From Gemmatimonadota bacterium (GTDB taxonomy: Bacteria > Gemmatimonadota > Gemmatimonadetes > Longimicrobiales > Gaopeijiaceae), in the NCBI GenBank assembly GCA_022826005.1, contig JAJDVT010000084.1, positions 25,594-89,593 on the forward strand: a stretch of DNA of 64,000 nucleotides, given 5' to 3'. Positions within the stretch are counted from its first letter, which is position 1. Every line of letters starts with the position of its first letter. The position numbers and the translations under genes are program-made. The notes below the pieces were generated by a model that had not been told where the DNA came from, made no database searches, and saw nothing but the letters and a program-made list of their open reading frames with translations. This document shows, piece after piece, positions 1 to 8,080 of the stretch.

Positions 1-3000
1 GCGGTAACATACCCGTCGAGCACGTCTGCGCGCACCTTATCGCGGGCCCGGCGGCGCGGGTCCCCCAGCCCCCCGCCCCCCGGCGTCGCCATCACGATCC
101 GGTGTCCTGGCGGCACCACCTCGCGGCCCTTCACGCGCAACTCCCCCGCGCCCGGGACGTGGACCCGCCCGGGAGCGCCCGCCCCACCCCCCTCCCTGCC
201 CCGCGCGGCGTTGCGCACCCGCTCGAACATCTTGGAGACGGCGAAGGCCGCCCCTTCCGCGTGCGCAACCTCCATCACCTGACCCAGACCGCCCCGGTGC
301 TCGCCCGGCCCGCCCGAGTCCGGGATGTACTCCTTCCGCCAGAAGATCAGCGGCGCGACCGTCTCGGTGATCTCGATCGGCGTCGAGCGCACGCCCGACG
401 GGAACGCGGTCGCCGAGAGGCCGTCCTTGCCCGGGCGGGCCCCGGTGCCGCCGGTGTGGAAGGGGTTGACCACGAAGGGCTCCGCGTCGCCATACCCGTA
501 TGAGCCGGCCAGCCCCGGGCCTCCCATGATCACCGGGTTCCAGAGGCAGGACGCGCCCTCGGCAGGGACGGAGCCGGGGGGCATGGCCTGGCCGAGCGCG
601 CCGAGCACCACATCCGGCAGCATCTGGCCGATCGAGTGGCGCGCCGAAACCGCGGCCGGCGGCGGCGCGTTGAGGAGGCAGCCGCGCGGAGCAGTGACGG
701 TGATCGCGCTCAGGGAGCCCGCGTTGTTGGGGACTTCCGAGCCGACCACGCAGCGGACGCCGAAGGACGCGTAGGCCCGCGTGTAGGTCTCCGGCACGTT
801 GATGCCGTACGGAGACATCGGCGAGGTGCCGTCCCAGTCGATGCGGATGCCGTCGGGAGTGGCGGTCAGCGCGCAGACCAGTTCGAGGTCCTTGTCGTAG
901 CCGTCGATGGTCATGCGGTGGCGGTAGGTGCCGGGGCGCAGGGCGCGGATGCGGTCGAGCATGGCGCGCCGCGAGGCGGTGACGATCATCTCGGCGAGGT
1001 CGTCAAGCGAATCGAGGCCGAATTCGGTCATCATGGCGACGAGGCGCTCGCACCCGGTCTCGTTGCAGGCCGCGAGGGAGTACAGGTCGCCCTGGGCGAC
1101 ATCGGGCTCGCGCACGTTCGCGCGGACCATCCGCATCAGGGTCTCGTCGACCTCGCCGGCGCGGATGAGGTAGCCGATCGGGATGCGGATGCCCTCCTCG
1201 AAGACCTGGTTGGCGTCGGCGCCGAAGCCGCGGCCACCAACGTCGGCGATGTGGCTGGTGGCCGCGAATAGCGCGACCAGGTCGCCGTGCAGGAAGGCCG
1301 GGGTGACGACCGTGAAGTCGTTGAGGTGGCCGGTGCCCTCCCAGGGGTCGTTGGTGACGAGGACATCGCCCTCGCGCAGGGTGTGAACGGGGTGGTCGCG
1401 CAGGAAACACCCCACCGAGGCGGCCATCGCGTTGACGTGCCCGGGTGTCCCCGTGACCGCCTGGGCCAGCATGCGGCCCTTGAGGTCGAAGACGCCCGCC
1501 GAGAGGTCGCCAGCTTCGCGGACCGGGGTCGAGAAGGCCGTACGGACGAGAGTCCTGGCCTGTTCCTCGACTACCGACAGCAGCCGGCTCCACATGATCT
1601 GGTCCTCGAGGACGGAGACGCCGGTGCGGGCGGCCCGGCGGACACGGCGTTCGACGAGGAGGTGACCGCCGGGGAGGACGAGGGCTTCCCAGCCTTCCGG
1701 GACGACGGTGGTGGTTTGCTCCTCGGCGATGAGGGCGGGGCCGGGGATGGCGGCGCCGGCGCGCAGGTCGGGGCGATGGTGGACGGCGGCGGCGACGTGG
1801 CCTTCCGCGGCGCTCGCGAAGAGGTCGGCGAAGGCGGGCGGAGTGGGGTGGGACGGGGGATGGCCGGGGGGGGACGTTTCAGCTGAAACGCCGCGACTTG
1901 CGGCTGCGTCCCGACTTGCGGCTGAGGCGTCGCGATTTGCGGCTGAAGGGTCGCGATTTGCGGCTGCGACAGCGGGAGTTTCAGCTGAAAGGCAGAGGGG
2001 CCCGGCAGCAGTGGAGGACGTTTCAGCTGAAACGCGGGAAGTCTCGGATGCAACACAGGACGTTTCAGCTGAAACGCCCCCCGGCGCCGATACCACCAGG
2101 GTCCAGCTCAGCACCTCGATGTCGAGCCCGGGGATCGTACGCCCGTACACCGTTTCGTAGGCGTGGTCGAAGGCGGCGCGCAGCGCGGCGACTGGCTCCG
2201 GGCCCACTTCCGAGTTCGCGGCCACGTCCGGGTCCGCTTCCGAGTCCACTGCCGAGCCCGCTTCCGAGTTCGCCTCCGAGTTCGCCTCCCGGCCCGCTTC
2301 CGAGTCCCGGGCGGCCACCACCCCCCGCGGCAGCTCCACCCCGATCTCGTGACCCTGCCCCACGTACCGCATGTACGCATGGGCGCGCTCCGTCGTCTCG
2401 GCTCCCGGGGCACCGCTCCCCACCACCGCCGCCGCCTCCGCCCTCATCCCGGCGAGCACCTCGCGCACCAGCGCCGCATCGAACCCGGAGAGGCGCATGT
2501 AGCGGCTCTGCACGACCTCGAACGAGATCGGCGCCAGCAGGAACCCCACCGCCGAGCCCACCCCCGCATGTCCCGGCACGATGAACCGGTCGACCTCGAG
2601 CTTCTCCGCCACGCGCGCCGCGTGGATCGGCGCCGATCCCCCGAACGCCACCACCGTCCGCCCGGTGAGCCCCTTCCCCCACTCGATCGCGTGGGTGCGC
2701 GCGGCGTTGGACATGTTCTCGTCCACCATCTCGCTCACCCCCAGCGCGGCCACCCCCGTCTCCATCCCCAGCCTGCCGCCCACCCGGCCCGCGATCGCCG
2801 CCTCGGCCCGGCCCCGGTCCAGCCCGATCGCGCCCCCCGCAAACAGCTCGGGATCGATGCGCCCCAGCACCACGTCGGCATCGGTGACGGTCGGCTCTTC
2901 CCCGCCCCGCCCGTACGCCGCCGGACCCGGCTCCGACCCCGCGCTCGCCGGCCCCACATGAATGCGGTCCAGATCGTCCACCCCCGCGATCGACCCGCCC

Positions 3001-4109
3001 CCCGCCCCGATCTCCACCATCTCGATCACCGGGATCCGCACGGGCAGACCGCTGCCCTGCTTGAAGCGGTAGCTGCGCGCCACCTCGAAGGTGCGCGAGT
3101 GGAGCGGCTCGCCGCCGTCGATTACGCAGAGCTTGGCGGTGGTGCCCCCCATGTCGAAGGAGAGCACGTCGCCTAGCGCGAGCTCCCGGGCGAGGTGGCT
3201 CGCCAGGATCGCGCCGCCGGCCGGGCCCGACTCGACCAGTCGGATCGGGGCCGCGACGGCGGTGTCCAGGGTAGTCAGTCCGCCGCCCGAGGTCATCAGC
3301 AGGAAGGGGCAGGCGAGGCCCTCGTCGCGCAGCGCGGCCGCGAGGCCCGTCAGGTAGCGCGCCATCAGCGGCTGCACGTAGGCGTTGGCGCAGGCCGTGG
3401 AGAGGCGTTCGTATTCGCGGATCTCGGGGCAGACGTCGGAGGCGAGGGTGACCGCCAGGCCGGGCCGCTCGGCTGCGAGGATCTCCGCGATGCGGCGCTC
3501 GTGCGCGGGGTTGGCGTAGCCGTGGATGAGCCCGACCGCGACCGACTCGACCCCGTGCCGGTCAAGGTGGGGCAGGACGGCCCGCATGGAGTCCTCGCAG
3601 AGAGGGATGAGGACCCGGCCGCGCCGGTCGACGCGCTCGGTGACGGGCAGGCGCAGGTGGCGCGGGACCAGCGGCGGCGGCCGGTCGACCCCGATGTCGT
3701 ACTGCTCGAATCGGTTCTCCTGGGCCATCTCGAGGGCGTCGCGGTGCCCTGCGGTCACGATCAGCGCGGTCTTCGCGCCCTTGCGCTCGATGATCGCGTT
3801 GGTGGCCAGGGTCGTGCCGTGGATGACGAGCCGCACCGCAGCGGGGGCCACCGCGGCCATCTCCAGGACCTGGCGCACGCCTTCCAGAACCCCCCGCTCC
3901 GGGGCCGCCTGCGTGGTGAGGACCTTGGTGGTGACGAGCCGGCCGCGCGCTTCGAGCGCCACATCGGTGAAGGTGCCGCCGATGTCGACGGCGAGGCGTG
4001 CGCCATCGGTCCGGGCGCCGCCAGTTCGGCTTCCGTCAGCTAGGGGGCCGCGCGGCCCGCACTCCTCGGCATCTGCGTCCGTCCCGCTGGCCCCCGCGCC
4101 GTCAGCCAT
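1..4109 (-). CDS. Fused hydantoinase A/B (5-oxoprolinase-like), C-terminus cut by window edge
   Basis: One open frame of at least 1369 codons joins a hydantoinase A (HyuA) half to a hydantoinase B (HyuB) half. It would hydrolyse hydantoins or 5-oxoproline with ATP in the cytoplasm. The A half shows DIGGTFTD near residue 48, HGTTLATNAI, FDMGGTTAK and GAGGGS, the ASKHA nucleotide-binding motifs. The B half starts near residue 830 and reaches GGGGLGDPRRR and a DGYVT end just before the edge, so only a few residues are probably missing. The ATG at 4109 overlaps the upstream SDR stop by 8 nt, with a purine-rich stretch before it, so it is probably translationally coupled. Between the halves are two low-complexity inserts (about residues 600-635 and 671-748) built from repeats, one of them palindromic. 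Substrate cannot be told from sequence; fusion resembles bacterial and eukaryotic 5-oxoprolinases. Confidence 0.88.
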   Translation of the reverse strand, partial: MADGAGASGTDADAEECGPRGPLADGSRTGGARTDGARLAVDIGGTFTDVALEARGRLVTTKVLTTQAAPERGVLEGVRQVLEMAAVAPAAVRLVIHGTTLATNAIIERKGAKTALIVTAGHRDALEMAQENRFEQYDIGVDRPPPLVPRHLRLPVTERVDRRGRVLIPLCEDSMRAVLPHLDRHGVESVAVGLIHGYANPAHERRIAEILAAERPGLAVTLASDVCPEIREYERLSTACANAYVQPLMARYLTGLAAALRDEGLACPFLLMTSGGGLTTLDTAVAAPIRLVESGPAGGAILASHLARELALGDVLSFDMGGTTAKLCVIDGGEPLHSRTFEVARSYRFKQGSGLPVRIPVIEMVEIGAGGGSIAGVDDLDRIHVGPASAGSEPGPAAYGRGGEEPTVTDADVVLGRIDPELFAGGAIGLDRGRAEAAIAGRVGGRLGMETGVAALGVSEMVDENMSNAARTHAIEWGKGLTGRTVVAFGGSAPIHAARVAEKLEVDRFIVPGHAGVGSAVGFLLAPISFEVVQSRYMRLSGFDAALVREVLAGMRAEAAAVVGSGAPGAETTERAHAYMRYVGQGHEIGVELPRGVVAARDSEAGREANSEANSEAGSAVDSEADPDVAANSEVGPEPVAALRAAFDHAYETVYGRTIPGLDIEVLSWTLVVSAPGGVSAETSCVASETSRVSAETSSTAAGPLCLSAETPAVAAANRDPSAANRDASAASRDAAASRGVSAETSPPGHPPSHPTPPAFADLFASAAEGHVAAAVHHRPDLRAGAAIPGPALIAEEQTTTVVPEGWEALVLPGGHLLVERRVRRAARTGVSVLEDQIMWSRLLSVVEEQARTLVRTAFSTPVREAGDLSAGVFDLKGRMLAQAVTGTPGHVNAMAASVGCFLRDHPVHTLREGDVLVTNDPWEGTGHLNDFTVVTPAFLHGDLVALFAATSHIADVGGRGFGADANQVFEEGIRIPIGYLIRAGEVDETLMRMVRANVREPDVAQGDLYSLAACNETGCERLVAMMTEFGLDSLDDLAEMIVTASRRAMLDRIRALRPGTYRHRMTIDGYDKDLELVCALTATPDGIRIDWDGTSPMSPYGINVPETYTRAYASFGVRCVVGSEVPNNAGSLSAITVTAPRGCLLNAPPPAAVSARHSIGQMLPDVVLGALGQAMPPGSVPAEGASCLWNPVIMGGPGLAGSYGYGDAEPFVVNPFHTGGTGARPGKDGLSATAFPSGVRSTPIEITETVAPLIFWRKEYIPDSGGPGEHRGGLGQVMEVAHAEGAAFAVSKMFERVRNAARGREGGGAGAPGRVHVPGAGELRVKGREVVPPGHRIVMATPGGGGLGDPRRRARDKVRADVLDGYVT
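1875..2076. repeat. Palindromic repeat cluster inside the hydantoinase A/B linker
   Basis: The palindrome CGTTTCAGCTGAAACG occurs at 1875-1890, 2019-2034 and 2061-2076, with a 12-bp core copy TTTCAGCTGAAA at 1979-1990. The last three are exactly 42 bp apart. Between the first and second lie four copies of a 15-bp CGCGAYTTGCGGCTG-like unit at 1892, 1910, 1931 and 1952 (18-21 bp periods). All spacings are multiples of three, so the fused gene stays in frame and each palindrome is read as VSAET. Confidence 0.9.
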
Positions 4110-4890
4110 CTTCCCTTAGCGGAACGGTGTAGTTGAGCGACAGCCGGCCCCCGTCCGGGAAGATCGTGTCGCCGGTCACGTACGACGCGTACTCCGACGC
4201 CAGGAAGACGGCGATGGTCGCGACCTCGGAGGGGTCGCCGGTACGGCCCAGGGGTGTGCGGGACAGGATGGTGCGCCGCGCCTCCTCGTTGTTCATCGTC
4301 ACCTTGGCCATCTCGGTGTGGATCGTCCCGGGGCCGATGGCGTTCACGCGGATGTCGTGTGGGGCGAGCGCCATCGCCATCACCCGGGTGAGCTGCTGGA
4401 TCCCGCCCTTCGAGACCGCGTACGGCAGCTGGTCGGGGATGGCCACGACCGAATTCGTCGAAGACATGTGGATGATGCTGCCCCTGATGCCCCGCTCCAC
4501 CATGTGCCGCGCCACCAGCCGGCTGAGCAGGAAGGGGCCGCGCAGGTTCACCGCCAGCACCCGGTCGAAGTCCTCCACGGTTCCGTCCAGGATCGAGCCG
4601 GAGACGATGATCCCCGCGTTGTTGAGGAGGATGTCGCAGGCGCCGAAGCGGTCGAGGCAGGCTGCGAGCACCGCGTCGCAGTCCTCCTCCAGGCTGACAT
4701 CGGCGCGCACCGCGGCGGTCGCCCCTCCCGTGTCCTCCTCGATCCGGCGGGAGGTGGCGGCGCACTCCTCGTCGAGCACGTCCGCGAGCACCACCCGGGC
4801 CCCGTGTTCGGCGAAGGCGCGCGCACATGCGGCCCCTATCCCCCGGGCCGCCCCCGTCACGATGGCGGTCCTGCCCGCGAGCGAGATCAT
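4102..4890 (-). CDS. SDR-family oxidoreductase
   Basis: A 262-residue classical short-chain dehydrogenase/reductase that would use NAD(P)H on an unidentified alcohol or ketone. It has the Rossmann TGAARGIG cofactor motif near residue 11, NNAG near residue 90, a catalytic Ser in HMSST and the YAVSK Tyr/Lys pair. The C-terminus keeps the family DGG. The ATG at 4890 shares one base with the stop of the upstream DinB gene (TGATG), and the stop overlaps the start of the hydantoinase gene by 8 nt, so the three genes form one tightly coupled operon. Context suggests a catabolic role, but the substrate is not predictable. Confidence 0.9.
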   Translation of the reverse strand: MISLAGRTAIVTGAARGIGAACARAFAEHGARVVLADVLDEECAATSRRIEEDTGGATAAVRADVSLEEDCDAVLAACLDRFGACDILLNNAGIIVSGSILDGTVEDFDRVLAVNLRGPFLLSRLVARHMVERGIRGSIIHMSSTNSVVAIPDQLPYAVSKGGIQQLTRVMAMALAPHDIRVNAIGPGTIHTEMAKVTMNNEEARRTILSRTPLGRTGDPSEVATIAVFLASEYASYVTGDTIFPDGGRLSLNYTVPLREDG

Positions 4891-5360
4891 CAGCTGTAGG
4901 GCATCTTCGGCGCCTTGCCCAACAGGCGGGCGTACACCGTGAGCGCGCCGCGATGGTGGGCCGAGTGGTCGGAGATGCCGTTCACGATCGTGTACCGCGG
5001 CGCACCCCCCATGATGCGCTTGTCGGGAATCGACGCCCGCAGCTCCTCCTCCGAAGCCGATTCGACCGCCGCGATGGCCGCCTCGTAGGCCCGAACCAGC
5101 CACGCATTGGCCTCGTCGAGCGAAGTCACGGCCTTCACCGCCGCGATCATCCCTTCGAAGTCCATGTTCCAGCCCTCGCCGAAGGCTCCCTCCACAAACC
5201 AGTCGACGGAGTCCGCCGCATGTGCGACGTGTCCAGCGACCGTGTAGAGCTCGCTTTGGGGTGCGAAGCCGGAGTCCTCTTCGGTGAAGGTGGACGCGGT
5301 GGCCTGAAAGTACTTGAGTGAAGCGCGAAGCTGGGAGACGAGCGTTTCTTGCATTGTCAC
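4890..5360 (-). CDS. DinB-family metal-binding protein
   Basis: A 156-residue DinB/YfiT-like four-helix-bundle protein. Candidate metal-binding histidines appear in AGHVAHAADSV and in SDHSAHHRGAL, spaced as in the family; related members include thiol transferases and isomerases, but the reaction here is unknown. I chose the GTG at 5360 because AAGG lies 6 nt upstream; an ATG two codons in (5354) is the alternative. It is first in the operon with the SDR and hydantoinase A/B genes. It is divergent from the serine hydrolase at 5486, and the 125 bp between them must hold both promoters. Confidence 0.82.
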   Translation of the reverse strand: MTMQETLVSQLRASLKYFQATASTFTEEDSGFAPQSELYTVAGHVAHAADSVDWFVEGAFGEGWNMDFEGMIAAVKAVTSLDEANAWLVRAYEAAIAAVESASEEELRASIPDKRIMGGAPRYTIVNGISDHSAHHRGALTVYARLLGKAPKMPYS

Positions 5361-5485
5361 GGGATACCTTGAGGTTCATTGTGGGTAACGTGGCGGCACG
5401 AAAGCTGCTCCAAACGGAGTTGGACCCTTGCAATCGACGCCGGGGCGCCCCAAGTCTAGCGGAGGTCCCCGCAGGAAGGAAACCG

Positions 5486-6826
5486 ATGTTGACAGCTCTT
5501 CACACGCGCGGAGCGGATGGGTTCCGCACGACACCAGCCGCCACCGCCGGCCTGTTTCGCACGGGCATGCTCTTCGCGGCGGCCCTCTTCCTCACGCATC
5601 TCGGCGCCGTGGCCGCAACGGCCCAGGAGCTGCCGCGCGCCGAACCGGAGGTCGCCGGTTTCGCACCCGAAGGAATCGACCGGCTCGATGCCTTCCTCGA
5701 CGACTACACCACCGACGGAAGCCTTCCCGGCACTGTGCTGATGGTGCTCCGCGACGGAACGGTCGTCTACGAGAGGGCGGCCGGGTATCGGGACATCGAG
5801 TCCGGGGACAGGATGCGCACGGACGCGATCTTCCGCATCGCGTCGCAGACGAAGGCGATCGTGAGCGTGGCCGTGATGATCCTTCAGGACGAAGGCGCCC
5901 TCCTGATCTCCGACCCGGTCGCCAGGTATCTCCCGGCCTTCGCCCGCACCACCGTGGCCGTCCCGAGGACCGAAACCCCCGGGTATGAGGTCGTCGGCGC
6001 CAACCGGCGCATCACGATCCGCGACCTCCTCACCCACACGGCGGGCGTCGCCTATGGGGGCGGACCCGGCGGCGACCAGTGGCGCGATGCCGAGATCACC
6101 GGGTGGTACTTCGCGCACCGCGACGAGCCGATCCGGGAAACCGTCGACCGCATGGCCGGGCTGCCCTTCCAGGCCCAGCCGGGCTCGCGCTTCGTCTACG
6201 GCTACTCCACCGACATCCTCGGCGCCCTCGTCGAGGAGGTCTCCGGCATGAACCTGGACGAGTTCCTCTACCGGCGGATCTTCGAGCCGCTGGGGATGGA
6301 GGACACGTTTTTCTACCTGCCCCCCGACCGGATCCGGCGGCTGGCGACGGTCTACGGCCACGACGGCGAGGGCAACCTCGTTCGCTCGCCGGACGGCCCC
6401 GGGATGAACACCCAGGGCCAGTATACATCGGGCCCGCGGATCAGCTTCTCCGGCGGCGCCGGGCTGCTCTCGACCGCCCGCGACTACGCCCGCTTCCTCC
6501 AGATGATGCTGAACGGCGGCACGCTCGGCGACGCGCGCATCCTGTCCCCCGCCAGCGTCGTGCTGATGACCTCCAACCACATCGGCGACCTGATGGGCCC
6601 CGGCACCGGATTCGGGCTGGGGTTCCAGGTCCGCCTGGACCTCGGGGCGGCCGGCGCGCCCGGTTCGGTCGGGGACTACGGCTGGGGCGGCGCATACCAC
6701 ACCACATACTGGGTCGATCCGGCGGAGCGGATGGTTGTGGTCTACTTCACCCAGCTGCGGAGCCCGCGGCCGGTCGACGATCACGGGAAGTTGCGCGCGC
6801 TGGTGTATGGGGCGCTGGCGCGTTGA
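5486..6826 (+). CDS. Secreted serine hydrolase (class C beta-lactamase-like)
   Basis: A 446-residue exported serine hydrolase of the beta-lactamase/esterase (Pfam Beta-lactamase) family. It has a hydrophobic signal segment around residues 25-45 ending near ATAQE. The catalytic SxxK is S120-Q-T-K123, followed by an HTAG motif, a YGYST segment at the YxN position and a GGAYHTTYWVDP box that replaces the KTG triad, as in many esterase-type members. The start at 5486 is set by a strong GGAAGGA ribosome site 6 nt upstream. Likely acts on an ester or peptide in the periplasm; true beta-lactamase activity is not implied. Confidence 0.88.
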   Translation: MLTALHTRGADGFRTTPAATAGLFRTGMLFAAALFLTHLGAVAATAQELPRAEPEVAGFAPEGIDRLDAFLDDYTTDGSLPGTVLMVLRDGTVVYERAAGYRDIESGDRMRTDAIFRIASQTKAIVSVAVMILQDEGALLISDPVARYLPAFARTTVAVPRTETPGYEVVGANRRITIRDLLTHTAGVAYGGGPGGDQWRDAEITGWYFAHRDEPIRETVDRMAGLPFQAQPGSRFVYGYSTDILGALVEEVSGMNLDEFLYRRIFEPLGMEDTFFYLPPDRIRRLATVYGHDGEGNLVRSPDGPGMNTQGQYTSGPRISFSGGAGLLSTARDYARFLQMMLNGGTLGDARILSPASVVLMTSNHIGDLMGPGTGFGLGFQVRLDLGAAGAPGSVGDYGWGGAYHTTYWVDPAERMVVVYFTQLRSPRPVDDHGKLRALVYGALAR

Positions 6827-6893
6827 CCCGCGGGCCTTGCCGGGCGAAGCACAGTCTGGCTAGAGTGTTGGAAACAGATGGAGTAAAGCCAGA

Positions 6894-8000
6894 GTGATTC
6901 TCATAGACCGGCACACGATGTCCGGCGAGGGCCCGTTCCACGCCACGCTGCGGATCAAGCCTGCGGCCCGCATCCAGCTTACCGATGTGCGCGGCAAGCT
7001 GCTGGACGAATTCGGCGACGACTTCACGAAGTACACCCGGTCCTTCTACATCTCCAATCACACGACCGCCGGATACCTGGACCAGCGGCTGGCCGAACTG
7101 CTGGAACACGACGGGCGAGGGATTCAGGGCTACCTGCAGCTCTTCCGGGAGCTCTTTCCGCCCGATGCAGGCTATGTGCACGACAAGATGCACCTGCGGA
7201 CCGAACTGTCGGAGGAGCAGCGGGCAAGTGAACCGCTGAACGCCGATTCCCACCTCACCTTCATCGGCGCCGGGCTGCGCAACTCCGCGTCATACGAGCT
7301 GGTCGGTACGGAGCCGGTCTGGTTCGTGGAACTCGACGGCGTGCACCTTGGGGGAACCCGTCACCGGCGCACCTCGGTCATCGCGTACGACGACGAGGAG
7401 GAAGTGGCGCGGAAGGTCATTCCCGTCCAGTCGTCGCAGCACGCTATCGACGCGTTGAATCTGCGCGATCCGGCCCTCGGGTTCATCGGCACCCTGGAGA
7501 AGATGGTGGCCCGTCACAACGTGGCGTTCGGCCGCTTCGACGTGTCGCTGCCCGAAGACGAGCAGGACGCGGGCCTCACGGTGAACGAGTACGAACCGCT
7601 GCTGATGAACTACGATCTGCGCAACGCGCTCCGGAACCCGTTCCGGTTCATGGCCCAAACCGGAAAGGACGTTCGGGACGTGCTGCGCGACCCCCGCACC
7701 ATCCCCGCCAAGGCGATCAACTTCGCGCAGTTCGACGCGGTCCAGGCCCTGAACCAGGTGCTCGACCGGATCGGGCTGCGCGACTCGGTGGTGGAGCGCG
7801 TGGTCAACAAGGCGGTGGCGCTGCCCGTGTCACACTTCCTGCGCATGAAGAGGGCGTTCAGCCTGCCGGTCCTGGACCGCCGCGGGGACGGGGCCGGCGA
7901 GATCGGCTGGGGCACCTACCAGAGCCCGATCCTGGTGCAGTGGAAGGGGGCCGCGGGGAAGACGCGCACGCTGGAAGTGAGGCTCGTGCGGTTCGTCTGA
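6894..8000 (+). CDS. YjbQ/UPF0047-like N-domain fused to an unrecognised C-domain
   Basis: A 368-residue protein. Residues about 15-165 look like the YjbQ (UPF0047) fold: SNHTTAG, then a LNADSHL motif and VELDGVHLGGTRHRR, which match the family's HTT, N.D.HL and DG..LG patterns. Stand-alone YjbQ proteins are only about 130-140 residues, so the roughly 200-residue C-terminal part is extra; I do not recognise it. It has no signal peptide or membrane segment. The GTG at 6894 gives the longest frame; an ATG at 6918 is possible, and neither has a strong ribosome site. A GC-rich hairpin follows the stop. Confidence 0.7.
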   Translation: MILIDRHTMSGEGPFHATLRIKPAARIQLTDVRGKLLDEFGDDFTKYTRSFYISNHTTAGYLDQRLAELLEHDGRGIQGYLQLFRELFPPDAGYVHDKMHLRTELSEEQRASEPLNADSHLTFIGAGLRNSASYELVGTEPVWFVELDGVHLGGTRHRRTSVIAYDDEEEVARKVIPVQSSQHAIDALNLRDPALGFIGTLEKMVARHNVAFGRFDVSLPEDEQDAGLTVNEYEPLLMNYDLRNALRNPFRFMAQTGKDVRDVLRDPRTIPAKAINFAQFDAVQALNQVLDRIGLRDSVVERVVNKAVALPVSHFLRMKRAFSLPVLDRRGDGAGEIGWGTYQSPILVQWKGAAGKTRTLEVRLVRFV

Positions 8001-8005
8001 GTCGG

Positions 8006-8032
8006 GGGCGGCGTATCACGCGACCGCCGCCC
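8006..8032 (+). terminator. GC-rich hairpin after the YjbQ-like gene
   Basis: Perfect 8-bp stem GGGCGGCG (8006-8013) and CGCCGCCC (8025-8032) with an 11-nt loop, starting 5 nt after the stop codon. There is no T tract, so it may only slow polymerase or protect the transcript. Confidence 0.35.
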
Positions 8033-8080
8033 GGTCGGGGCCAATTGCTCCGCCGCTCGCGTGCCCCCTACCTTCCCACC

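Noticed and set aside
1875..2076. Regularly spaced repeats that might suggest a CRISPR array
   Set aside because: Units are short palindromes in an open coding frame, spacing is not that of repeat-spacer arrays and no cas gene is near.
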